Notes: generated by a model from the letters alone, not told the origin. Positions 1 to 5,881 are shown, counted from the first letter of the stretch. The stretch: DNA of 5,881 nt from Solirubrobacterales bacterium (GCA_025964065.1 JAOPZO010000203.1:1-5881); one strand, 5' to 3'. Numbers and translations: made by a program.

Positions 1-161
1 CCGAGCGCGCGCAGCGCGAGCGGGTGCGCGCCGCCGACGAGTTCGACGACGCGGTGCTCCATGCCCTTGTGGACGAGCATCCCGCGTGCGGCGAGCGTGG
101 GATGGGAGAGGCGGATGGAGTAGAGACGAGCGGGCACGCCGCCGACGCTACCCGGGCGCAT
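1..161 (-). CDS. GST N-terminal (thioredoxin-fold) domain protein, 3' end outside window
   Basis: Only the first 53 codons are visible; the gene continues past position 1. The translation contains LYSIRLSHPTLAARGMLVHK (residues 13-32) followed by GMEHRVVEL and an AHPLALRALG segment. This is the pattern of a glutathione S-transferase N-terminal domain: a first beta strand, a Ser-x-Pro turn leading into helix 1, 'L..KG(I/M)E(Y/H)' before beta 2, then a 'LRALG' stretch before the usual cis-Pro strand. The first-helix residues S19-H20-P21 sit where GST-like proteins carry the thiol-activating residue, and there is no cysteine there. The ATG at 161 was chosen as start; a GTG at 137 (codon 9), just before the conserved strand, is a real alternative, and neither has a strong Shine-Dalgarno. 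It begins 33 bases after the stop of the upstream lipoyl-ligase-like gene on the same strand, so the two are likely one transcript. Substrate and true enzymatic activity cannot be inferred from this fragment. Confidence 0.72.
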   Translation of the reverse strand, partial: MRPGSVGGVPARLYSIRLSHPTLAARGMLVHKGMEHRVVELVGGAHPLALRAL

Positions 162-186
162 CTCGCCCGTCGCGCGACCGGGGAGC

Positions 187-198
187 CTGAGCGCTCAG
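187..198. repeat. Perfect 12-base palindrome at the end of the lipoyl-ligase-like gene
   Basis: The sequence CTGAGCGCTCAG is a perfect self-complementary 12-mer. It overlaps the TGA stop (195-197) of the minus-strand gene and lies just ahead of the next minus-strand start. No T-run follows on the minus strand, so it does not look like a complete intrinsic terminator. It could be a small hairpin without a loop, a protein-binding dyad or chance in GC-rich DNA. Confidence 0.4.
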
Positions 199-899
199 CC
201 GAAGGCGGTCGTGGCTTCCAGGCGCCGCACGAGCTCGGCCTCGACGTCGTCGAGCTCCACGTCCGCGACGTCGTCCGCGGCGCCGGCGGTCGCCGGATCC
301 CACGGGCGCCCGAGCGCGGCGTAGACCGGCAGGAGCACCCCCCGGAGCGCGTCGCCGCCGTGGACGGCGACGAACGCCGTGACGAGCGACGCGCCACGCA
401 CGGAGCGCTGCGCCACCCCCGCGACCTTCACCCCCTCGGCGTGCACGCTGAAGCGCCCGGGGCAGTACTCCCCCGGGAGCTCGCCCTCGGCGGCGGGGAC
501 GCGCAGGGTCCGGAGCGCCTGCACGATGAGCCCCGTGAGCGCCGCGAAGCGCTGCTCGGTCCCCTGCACGATGTCGTGCTGCGGGACGATGACCTCCACC
601 ACGAGCGAGCCCGTGTCGTACGCCGCCGCCTGCCCGCCGCCGAGCCGGCGGACCGGGGTGAACCCCAGCCGCACGGCCGCCGCCGCCGCCTCCGCGTAGC
701 CCGGACGCAGCTCGTCGAGCTTCCCGAACGAGAGCGTGGGCCCGGGCCGGAACACGCGCGCGACCGGGCGAGGCACACCCGCCGCCACGGCCTCGAGCAG
801 CTCCGCGGAGAGCTCCATGTCGCGGGCGGGGGCGTCGGGGTGGGCGGCGGTGAGGACGAGCACGAGTGAGGACCACGCTATGCCCGCGGCCGGAGCCAC
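195..899 (-). CDS. Lipoate-protein ligase / octanoyltransferase family protein (BPL_LplA_LipB fold)
   Basis: A 234-residue protein whose likely role is attaching lipoyl or octanoyl groups to carrier lysines of 2-oxoacid dehydrogenase or glycine cleavage proteins in the cytoplasm. Supporting blocks, in order: helix DMELSAELLEAVAAG (27-41), the strand/turn 'ARVFRPGPTLSFGK' (47-60) equivalent to 'LRLYxWxPPTLSLG', the substrate-loop signature RRLGGGQAAAYDTG (84-97), and 'GEYCPGRFSVHAEGVKVAGVAQR' split over 143-165. K158 is the conserved lysine of the family and C146 lies 12 residues before it. The length fits a single catalytic domain without the LplA C-terminal domain. The family's 'GGGAVxHD' histidine is Tyr94 here. 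Ligase versus LipM-like transferase cannot be settled: the Cys-to-Lys spacing differs from the LipM pattern I remember. The start is uncertain. The frame opens after a stop at 918-920, and the GTG at 899 is the first start codon; ATG at 818 would cut into the conserved first helix. It probably shares a transcript with the GST-like gene downstream. Confidence 0.8.
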   Translation of the reverse strand: MAPAAGIAWSSLVLVLTAAHPDAPARDMELSAELLEAVAAGVPRPVARVFRPGPTLSFGKLDELRPGYAEAAAAAVRLGFTPVRRLGGGQAAAYDTGSLVVEVIVPQHDIVQGTEQRFAALTGLIVQALRTLRVPAAEGELPGEYCPGRFSVHAEGVKVAGVAQRSVRGASLVTAFVAVHGGDALRGVLLPVYAALGRPWDPATAGAADDVADVELDDVEAELVRRLEATTAFG

Positions 900-912
900 C
901 TTGCGAGAACCC

Positions 913-927
913 GCACGTCAACCGTGC
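913..927. repeat. Inverted repeat GCACG-5nt-CGTGC in the divergent intergenic region
   Basis: Two perfect 5-base arms (GCACG at 913-917 and CGTGC at 923-927) flank TCAAC. The spacing and location in the intergenic region fit a small operator, but arms this short arise easily by chance at this GC content. On the minus strand it overlaps the TTGACG hexamer, so a bound protein could affect transcription of the ligase-like gene if that hexamer is a real -35. Confidence 0.3.
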
Positions 928-952
928 GCCGTCCACCCATCCGCCACCTGCG

Positions 953-965
953 GTCCCCGGGGGAC
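953..965. repeat. 13-base dyad GTCCCC-G-GGGGAC upstream of the peroxidase gene
   Basis: Six-base arms are perfectly complementary around one central G, centred 44 bases before the peroxidase start codon and inside the region where its promoter should lie. It may be an operator for a dimeric regulator. There is no following T-run, so it is not an intrinsic terminator. The base composition of the window makes a chance origin possible. Confidence 0.35.
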
Positions 966-989
966 GCTCCGACGGTCCATAAAGCCACC

Positions 990-995
990 GGAGGT
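990..995 (+). promoter_or_regulatory. Shine-Dalgarno of the peroxidase gene
   Basis: GGAGGT is a near-complete match to the anti-Shine-Dalgarno complement and sits 7 bases before the ATG at 1003. It is the deciding evidence for that start, because the N-terminal export signal it opens is only kept whole with this ATG. Confidence 0.85.
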
Positions 996-1002
996 GTGTG
1001 TC

Positions 1003-4000
1003 ATGAGTCGGCCCCGCGGAGTACGTGCAGGAACAGGTCCCGAACCGGTCCGGAGGACGTTCCGGACCTTGCGCTGGGGGGAGGCGCGTCCCTCGAGTGC
1101 GCAGCTCGCGGCGCTGTTCACCGCACTCCTCTGCGCGGCGTTCCTCGCCGTCGACCTGCGGACGTCATCGGCGGCCCCCGCACCGGCAGGGCAGGGGTTC
1201 GTGCTGAACGCGGGCGACATGAGGTTCATCCTCAAGCAGATCAAGATCGCCGAGAACCACGCCACGCGCGAAGGTCCGGACGGCCAGCCCGTCGCCGGCG
1301 CGCCGCTCGTCGGTTCAGGTCCGAACCAGATCGCCAACCCGCTGCTCCCGTACGGCCTGCGGACCGTCGACGGCTCGGAGAACAACCTCCAGCCCGGCCA
1401 GGGCGGTCACGGCGCGGCGAACAAGCCGTTCCCGCGGCTGGCCGCACCCTCCTTCATGACCGCGGAGGACTCGAACATCCCCGGGATGGGGCCCGTCGGT
1501 CCTCCCGGCGGCACGACGTACGCGCAGAAGGCGGGCAGCGTCGTCGACTCGCGTCCACGAACGGACAGCAACCTCATCGTCGACCAGACCCAGTCGAACC
1601 CCGCGGCGGTCAAGGCCGCGGGCCGGCCCAACCGGACATTCCTCGGTCAACCCGCCATCCCGTGCTCGGCGCCGAACGCGCCGCCGGCCGGGACGTGCAT
1701 CCCCAAGGGCCAGACCCTGCCGATCCCGAACGTGACGACGGACGTCGGCCTCTCGCCGCCGTTCAACTCGTGGTTCACGATCTTCGGCCAGTTCTTCGAC
1801 CACGGCATCGACTCCACGACGAAGAGCGGCGGCACCGTCTTCGTCCCGCTCAAGGACGACGACCCGCTGATCGCAGGCCCGGACGGCCAGCGCGGCACGA
1901 GCGACGACCTTCCCGTGCGGCAGCGCTTCATGGTCCTGACACGCGCGAAGAACCAGCCCGGGCCGGACGGCCGGCTCGGCACCCCGGACGACATCCAGAA
2001 CGCGACGAACACGGACTCCTCCTGGGTCGACCAGAGCCAGACGTACGCCTCGCATCCCGCGCACCACGTCTTCCTGCGCGAGTACGCGATGGTCGGGGGC
2101 AAGCCGGTCGCGACCGGCGGGCTCATCGAGGGTGACAAGGGCGGCATGGCCCCGTGGGCGAAGGTCAAGGCCGAGGCCGCGAGCAAGCTCGGCATCCGGC
2201 TCGTCGACGCGGACGCCCTCGACGTCCCGATGCTGGCGACCGACCAGTACGGCCGGTTCCTCCGCGGCACGAACGGGCTGCCGCAGATCGCCACCGCGAG
2301 CGGGCTCGTCCAGGGCAACCTCACGACCCCGGTCCGCGCTCCGGCCGACGCCCAGCGCACCGGTGTCGCCTTCCTCGACGACATCGCGCACCACGCGGTG
2401 CCGAAGGCGGGGCTCACCGCCGACGGTGACACCGCCGTGACGGACGTCAACGCCCAGCAGCCCGCGGGGACCTACGACGACGAGATGCTCGACGCGCACT
2501 TCATCGCCGGTGACGGCCGCGTCAACGAGAACATCGCGCTGACCGCGGTCCACCAGGTGTTCCACTCCGAGCACAACCGGCTCGTGGCCTACATGAAGCA
2601 GCTCATCGTCGACAACGACATCGACGTCGCCGAGTGGAAGTCCGCCGCCGGCGCCGACGGGTGGAACGGGGAGCGGCTCTTCCAGGCCGCGCGCTTCGTG
2701 ACGGAGATGGAGTACCAGCACCTCGTCTTCGAGGAGTTCGGACGCAAGATCTCCCCGGCCATCCCGGCCTTCAACCCGGCGACGCAGTCGCAGACCGACC
2801 TCGACCCGGCGGTCAAGGCGGAGTTCGCCCACGCGGTCTACCGCTTCGGGCACTCCATGCTCACCGACACGGTCGCACGGACGAACGACGACGGGACGAA
2901 GAACGACATACCGCTGCTGGACGCGTTCCTGAGCCCGCAGGCCTACACGGACGGCGGCAACGGGCGGGTGCTCTCGCCCGAGAGCGCGGCCGGCTCCATT
3001 GCCATGGGCATGGCGGACCAGGTCGGCAACGAGCTCGACGAGTTCGTCAGCGACACCCTCCGCAACAACCTGCTCGGCCTCCCGCTCGACCTGGCGGCAC
3101 TGAACATGACGCGCGCGCGGGAGACGGGCGTCCCGTCGTTGAACGCGTTCCGGCGTGACGTCCACCGGAAGTCCGGGGACGGGGCGCTGAAGCCCTACAC
3201 GGATTGGGTCGACTACGGGCTGTCGATCAGGCACCGGGACTCCCTGGTGAACTTCATGGCCGCCTACGGCAGGCACCCGACCATCACGGCAGCGACGACG
3301 CTCGCGGGCAAGCGTGCCGCCGCGAAGGCGATCTACGACAACGACCCGGCGGCCGCCCCGGCGCCCCCCGGGGACGCCGAGGCGTTCATGAACAGCACGG
3401 GCACCTGGGCGGACGTCGGCGGCAAGTCCGTGACGGGTCTCGACGACGTCGACCTCTGGGTCGGCGGTCTCGCCGAGACGCAGAACCTGTTCGGCGGCCT
3501 GCTCGGCTCGACGTTCAACTACGTGTTCGAGCAGCAGATGTTCGAGCTGCAGAGCGGCGACCGGCTGTACTACCTCTCGCGCACGCCCGGCACGAACCTC
3601 CGGGCGCAGCTCGAAGGCAACTCGTTCGCCGAGCTCGTCATGCGGAACACCGACGCGCAGAGCTTGAAGGCCGACGTGTTCTCCACGGCGGACTGCGAGT
3701 TCGAGCTGAAGAACCTGCAGGGAACGGGGCAGACGATCGCCGATGACCCGGCGAGCGAGTGCAACGAGTCGCTCGTCCTCATCCGGATGGCGGACGGCAC
3801 GATCCGCTACCGGCCCTCGAACGACGTGGATCCCCCCGGGCTCAACGCGCAAAGCACGTTCAACGGAACCAGCGGCGCCGACCGCGTCCACGGCGGCGTC
3901 GACAACGACACGTTCTGGGGCAACGAGGGCGACGACCGCATCGAGGGCAGCGATGGCGCGGACGTGGCACTGGGCGGTGTGGGCAACGACGTGATCAACG

Positions 4001-5881
4001 ACTCCGCCGGTGACGACAACCTGAAGGGCGGCCCTGGCAACGACGCGATCAACGCCGGGCCCGGACTGGACATCGTCCAGGCCGGCGAGGGCCACGACTT
4101 CACCGACGGCGGCATGAACGGCAACACGACGTTCGCCGGTGAAGGCGACGACAAGGTCATGGGCGGCTCGGGCCCCGACGCCGTCACGGGTGACGGCGGC
4201 GACGACTGGCTCGAGGGCGGCGACTCGAACGACCTGCTCCAGGGCGACAGCGCGGCGCCGTTCTTCGACGACCCGAACGACCCGGGCCACGACGTCCTCA
4301 TCGGCGACGGTGGCGAGGACGACTACGACGCCGAGGGCGGCGACGACATCATGGTCGCCGGCTCCGGCATCGAGCGGAACCACGGCGTCCGCGGGTTCGA
4401 CTGGACCACGCACGCCCGCGATCCTCAGGCGGCGGACTCCGACCTGACGATGGCGATCGCGCAAGCCCCGCTGGCGCTGCGCGACCGGTTCCTGCTGGTG
4501 GAGGGCCTCTCGGGCTGGGAGAAGGACGACAGCCTGAAGGGCGACGACCTGGTCGGTTTCGACGCGGACCCCGAGATCGGTGCGCCGTTCGGCAGCAACG
4601 TGCTGAACCAGGCGGGCATCGACCGCATCACCGGGCTCGCCGCGCTCGTCGCGGGGAACACCGAGTGCCGGACCGACCCGGCCCCGGGCGGATCGACGAC
4701 GCCCGTGTGCGGGTTCGCCAAGGGCAACATCCTCCTCGGCGGTGGCGGCAGCGACACCATCGAGGGACGCGGTGCCGACGACGTGATCGACGGCGACAAG
4801 TGGCTGGACGTCCAGCTGCGCGCACCCGACCTCGCGACGGCGGATCCGGCCGACACGAAGCTGGTGGACTCCATGAGGGACGTCCGCGCGGACGTGTTCG
4901 CCGGCAGGATCAACCCGGGCGACATCACGATCGTCCGCCGGGTGGCGACGGCAACTCCGGCTGAGGGCCAGACGCCGGTCGACACCGCCGTGTTCACCGG
5001 GCCGCGTGCGGACTACGACATCGCGGTCCGCGACGGCAAGGTCATCGTCACGCACGCCCGGAACAACGCGCAGAGCGACGGCACCGACACGCTCACGAAC
5101 GTCGAGCGGGTGCGGTTCTCCGACCAGTCGGTGGACGTGGCGCCGACGGCCGGGATGACTCCCGCGTCCCTGGCGTTCGGGAGCCGCCCGGTGGGCTCGC
5201 CGAGCGGGACGCAGAGCGCGACGTTGCACAACGCGGGCATGACGCCCCTGGCGATCCAGGGCGTCACGCTGGCGGGCACGGACCCGGGGGACTACGTCAT
5301 CGCGACGAACGCCTGCGGGGCCTCGCTGGCGCCGGGTGCCACGTGCACGATCGGTGTGCGGTTCGATCCGACGGCCGGCGGGGCGCGCTCCGGGATCCTG
5401 CGGGTCACCCACAACTCGGGCGGCCTGGCCGGGAGCACCAGCCAGACAACCCTGTCCGGGACGGGCACCGCGGTGAACCAGCCGGCGACGGGGACCCCGA
5501 CGATCAACGACACCACACCGCAGTTCGGGGAGACGCTCACGGCGAGCCGCGGGAACATCGCCGACGGCAACGGGCTGCCGGCGACCTTCCGCTACACCTG
5601 GGAGGTGCGGACCTCGCCGCCCGGCGCCGCGCAGGTGTGGACCGGGGCCCCGGGGGCGACGAACTCGCCCACCTACCGGGTCCCGAGCACCACCGCCACG
5701 GGGTCGGGCACCGTGAACGGACGCCCGCTGCGTGTGGTCGTGTCGTTCACGGATCAGGCCGGGTTCCCGGAGTCGCGGGCCTCCGCAGCGACGAGCAACG
5801 TGAGCCCCGTGGTCGCTCCGGCGGCGCAGGCCCAAGGGCAGGCCGAGCCGGCGGCGGCGTCGCAGCCCGCCGCGGTCGCCG
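1003..5881 (+). CDS. Secreted animal-type heme peroxidase with RTX calcium-binding repeats and Ig-like C-terminal domains, 3' end outside window
   Basis: At least 1626 residues, with no stop before the window edge. It likely uses H2O2 to oxidise halides or organic substrates outside the cell. Residues 1-58 form a signal peptide: Arg-rich n-region, hydrophobic 35-50, probable cleavage near A57-A58. The family opening 'FILKQIKIAE' begins at 74. The peroxidase core (about 190-870) matches myeloperoxidase: distal FGQFFDHG with Q263, D266 and H267; Ca-loop SSWVDQS (339-345); distal Arg/Glu pair R506 and E509 in GDGRVNEN; proximal histidine H617 in YRFGHSML; LDLAALNMTRARE (695-707) with N701 as the Asn partnering the proximal His; DLWVGGLAE (817-825); LQSGDRLYYLSR (849-860). 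RTX repeats fill 953-1120 and 1241-1265, and an RTX-associated tail spans 1330-1379. A choice-of-anchor-D/ASH-like Ig domain (1385-1487) and a further Ig-like domain (1493-1604) lead into an Ala/Pro/Gln-rich linker. RTX secretion usually means type I export, but a cleavable signal is seen here. The gene starts divergently from the ligase-like gene; no partner gene lies in view. Confidence 0.93.
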   Translation, partial: MSRPRGVRAGTGPEPVRRTFRTLRWGEARPSSAQLAALFTALLCAAFLAVDLRTSSAAPAPAGQGFVLNAGDMRFILKQIKIAENHATREGPDGQPVAGAPLVGSGPNQIANPLLPYGLRTVDGSENNLQPGQGGHGAANKPFPRLAAPSFMTAEDSNIPGMGPVGPPGGTTYAQKAGSVVDSRPRTDSNLIVDQTQSNPAAVKAAGRPNRTFLGQPAIPCSAPNAPPAGTCIPKGQTLPIPNVTTDVGLSPPFNSWFTIFGQFFDHGIDSTTKSGGTVFVPLKDDDPLIAGPDGQRGTSDDLPVRQRFMVLTRAKNQPGPDGRLGTPDDIQNATNTDSSWVDQSQTYASHPAHHVFLREYAMVGGKPVATGGLIEGDKGGMAPWAKVKAEAASKLGIRLVDADALDVPMLATDQYGRFLRGTNGLPQIATASGLVQGNLTTPVRAPADAQRTGVAFLDDIAHHAVPKAGLTADGDTAVTDVNAQQPAGTYDDEMLDAHFIAGDGRVNENIALTAVHQVFHSEHNRLVAYMKQLIVDNDIDVAEWKSAAGADGWNGERLFQAARFVTEMEYQHLVFEEFGRKISPAIPAFNPATQSQTDLDPAVKAEFAHAVYRFGHSMLTDTVARTNDDGTKNDIPLLDAFLSPQAYTDGGNGRVLSPESAAGSIAMGMADQVGNELDEFVSDTLRNNLLGLPLDLAALNMTRARETGVPSLNAFRRDVHRKSGDGALKPYTDWVDYGLSIRHRDSLVNFMAAYGRHPTITAATTLAGKRAAAKAIYDNDPAAAPAPPGDAEAFMNSTGTWADVGGKSVTGLDDVDLWVGGLAETQNLFGGLLGSTFNYVFEQQMFELQSGDRLYYLSRTPGTNLRAQLEGNSFAELVMRNTDAQSLKADVFSTADCEFELKNLQGTGQTIADDPASECNESLVLIRMADGTIRYRPSNDVDPPGLNAQSTFNGTSGADRVHGGVDNDTFWGNEGDDRIEGSDGADVALGGVGNDVINDSAGDDNLKGGPGNDAINAGPGLDIVQAGEGHDFTDGGMNGNTTFAGEGDDKVMGGSGPDAVTGDGGDDWLEGGDSNDLLQGDSAAPFFDDPNDPGHDVLIGDGGEDDYDAEGGDDIMVAGSGIERNHGVRGFDWTTHARDPQAADSDLTMAIAQAPLALRDRFLLVEGLSGWEKDDSLKGDDLVGFDADPEIGAPFGSNVLNQAGIDRITGLAALVAGNTECRTDPAPGGSTTPVCGFAKGNILLGGGGSDTIEGRGADDVIDGDKWLDVQLRAPDLATADPADTKLVDSMRDVRADVFAGRINPGDITIVRRVATATPAEGQTPVDTAVFTGPRADYDIAVRDGKVIVTHARNNAQSDGTDTLTNVERVRFSDQSVDVAPTAGMTPASLAFGSRPVGSPSGTQSATLHNAGMTPLAIQGVTLAGTDPGDYVIATNACGASLAPGATCTIGVRFDPTAGGARSGILRVTHNSGGLAGSTSQTTLSGTGTAVNQPATGTPTINDTTPQFGETLTASRGNIADGNGLPATFRYTWEVRTSPPGAAQVWTGAPGATNSPTYRVPSTTATGSGTVNGRPLRVVVSFTDQAGFPESRASAATSNVSPVVAPAAQAQGQAEPAAASQPAAVA
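3859..4362 (+). repeat. Main RTX (hemolysin-type Ca2+-binding) nonapeptide block within the peroxidase
   Basis: Residues 953-1120 contain about 16 units of the GGxGxDxUx type, such as EGDDRIEGS, AGDDNLKGG, PGNDAINAG, EGDDKVMGG, GGDDWLEGG and GGDDIMVAG. Such units fold into a calcium-filled parallel beta-roll. Register is broken around 1036-1044 (an Asn/Gly/Thr insert after DGG) and around 1083-1094 (an AAPFFDDPNDPGH-type insert), so the block is probably two or three beta-roll segments. The nucleotide units have diverged, which argues against recent tandem duplication. Confidence 0.9.
4723..4797 (+). repeat. Second, short RTX patch within the peroxidase
   Basis: Residues 1241-1265 read GNILLGGGGSDTIEGR followed by GADDVIDGD, two to three RTX units about 120 residues after the main block. 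The stretch between has the GFDWTTHA and DRFLLVEGLSGW motifs (about 1120-1240) seen in bacterial RTX peroxidases and is not RTX-like. Together with the following 'TGPRADYDI...DGTDTLTNVERVRFSD' tail, this looks like a separate C-terminal calcium-capping unit. Confidence 0.8.

Larger units (their letters stand above)
900..1002. promoter_or_regulatory. Divergent intergenic region between the ligase-like gene and the peroxidase gene
   Basis: The two flanking genes point away from each other, so this stretch of about 100 bases must carry the start signals for both unless transcription begins inside the coding parts. It contains two short perfect dyads (913-927 and 953-965) and a Shine-Dalgarno for the rightward gene. 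A TTGACG hexamer can be read on the minus strand at 921-916, but no convincing -10 hexamer lies 16-18 bases beyond it. On the plus strand CATAAA (978-983) is the only AT-rich hexamer near the right place, with no good -35 partner. I therefore do not call individual promoters. Confidence 0.5.

Noticed and set aside
24..869. Open frame of 281 codons on the plus strand opposite the lipoyl-ligase-like gene
   Set aside because: The product is Arg/Glu/His-rich with no recognisable motif, and the minus-strand frame has clear ligase motifs.
978..983. CATAAA as a -10 promoter box for the peroxidase
   Set aside because: It is the only AT-rich hexamer nearby, but the sequence 16-18 bases upstream (in GTCCCCGGGGGAC) does not resemble any -35 box, so the call would be guesswork.
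1126..1140. Possible lipoprotein lipobox around C44 (ALLC) of the peroxidase
   Set aside because: The residue before the Cys is Leu instead of Gly/Ala/Ser, and the hydrophobic stretch continues past it, so it does not fit a lipobox.
924..2135. Open frame of about 400 codons in another plus-strand frame overlapping the peroxidase start
   Set aside because: Arg/Pro-rich and domain-free, and it lies across the peroxidase signal peptide and distal-His region, which are in the correct frame. It has no Shine-Dalgarno.
3859..4362. RTX-coding DNA as a CRISPR or tandem DNA repeat
   Set aside because: The periodicity is at the protein level (nine residues with GGxGxD spacing). The nucleotide units are diverged and in frame, with no identical repeats or uniform spacers.
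1315..5835. Open frame of about 1500 codons on the minus strand opposite the peroxidase gene
   Set aside because: Its translation is low-complexity Val/Arg/Asp/Gly/Ala with no domain. The opposite strand encodes an unmistakable peroxidase with every catalytic motif in place. Long antisense frames are expected in GC-rich coding DNA, because stop codons are rare there.

Overview
The window is very GC-rich, with G or C in nearly every third codon position. It holds three protein genes and one short divergent intergenic region. Composition, the lipoyl-ligase/GST-like pair and the Ala/Pro/Gln-rich tail of the large exported protein suggest a high-GC actinobacterium. Something near the Thermoleophilia/Solirubrobacterales is my best guess, from memory of similar proteins and not from a search.

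Left part (1-899, minus strand): a lipoyl ligase/octanoyltransferase-type protein (899-195) is followed 33 bases later by the first 53 codons of a GST-N/thioredoxin-fold protein (161 to beyond position 1). The pair is probably co-transcribed. A perfect 12-base palindrome lies over the end of the upstream gene.

Middle (900-1002): a roughly 100-base divergent intergenic region with two short perfect dyads (913-927 and 953-965) and a strong Shine-Dalgarno (GGAGGT, 990-995) for the rightward gene.

Right part (1003-5881, plus strand): one uninterrupted reading frame of at least 1626 codons that runs off the window. It encodes an exported, calcium-binding, animal-type heme peroxidase (the bacterial 'peroxicin'-like branch of the myeloperoxidase superfamily). 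In order it has a signal peptide, a family-specific N-terminal segment, a complete peroxidase core with distal and proximal heme residues, a block of about 16 RTX nonapeptides, a non-RTX spacer, a second short RTX patch, an RTX-associated tail module, a choice-of-anchor-D/ASH-like Ig domain, a second Ig-like domain, and an Ala/Pro/Gln-rich linker at the window edge. All eight cysteines of the predicted mature part fall in four close pairs, which fits an extracellular protein.

The family is known, and I see no wholly new system. The points worth a second look are the domain build of this peroxidase, its altered heme and calcium residues, the paired Asp/Gly loops inside the catalytic region, and the dyads in front of it. 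Long open frames opposite both the peroxidase and the ligase gene, including one of about 1500 codons, are shadows of high-GC coding sequence.
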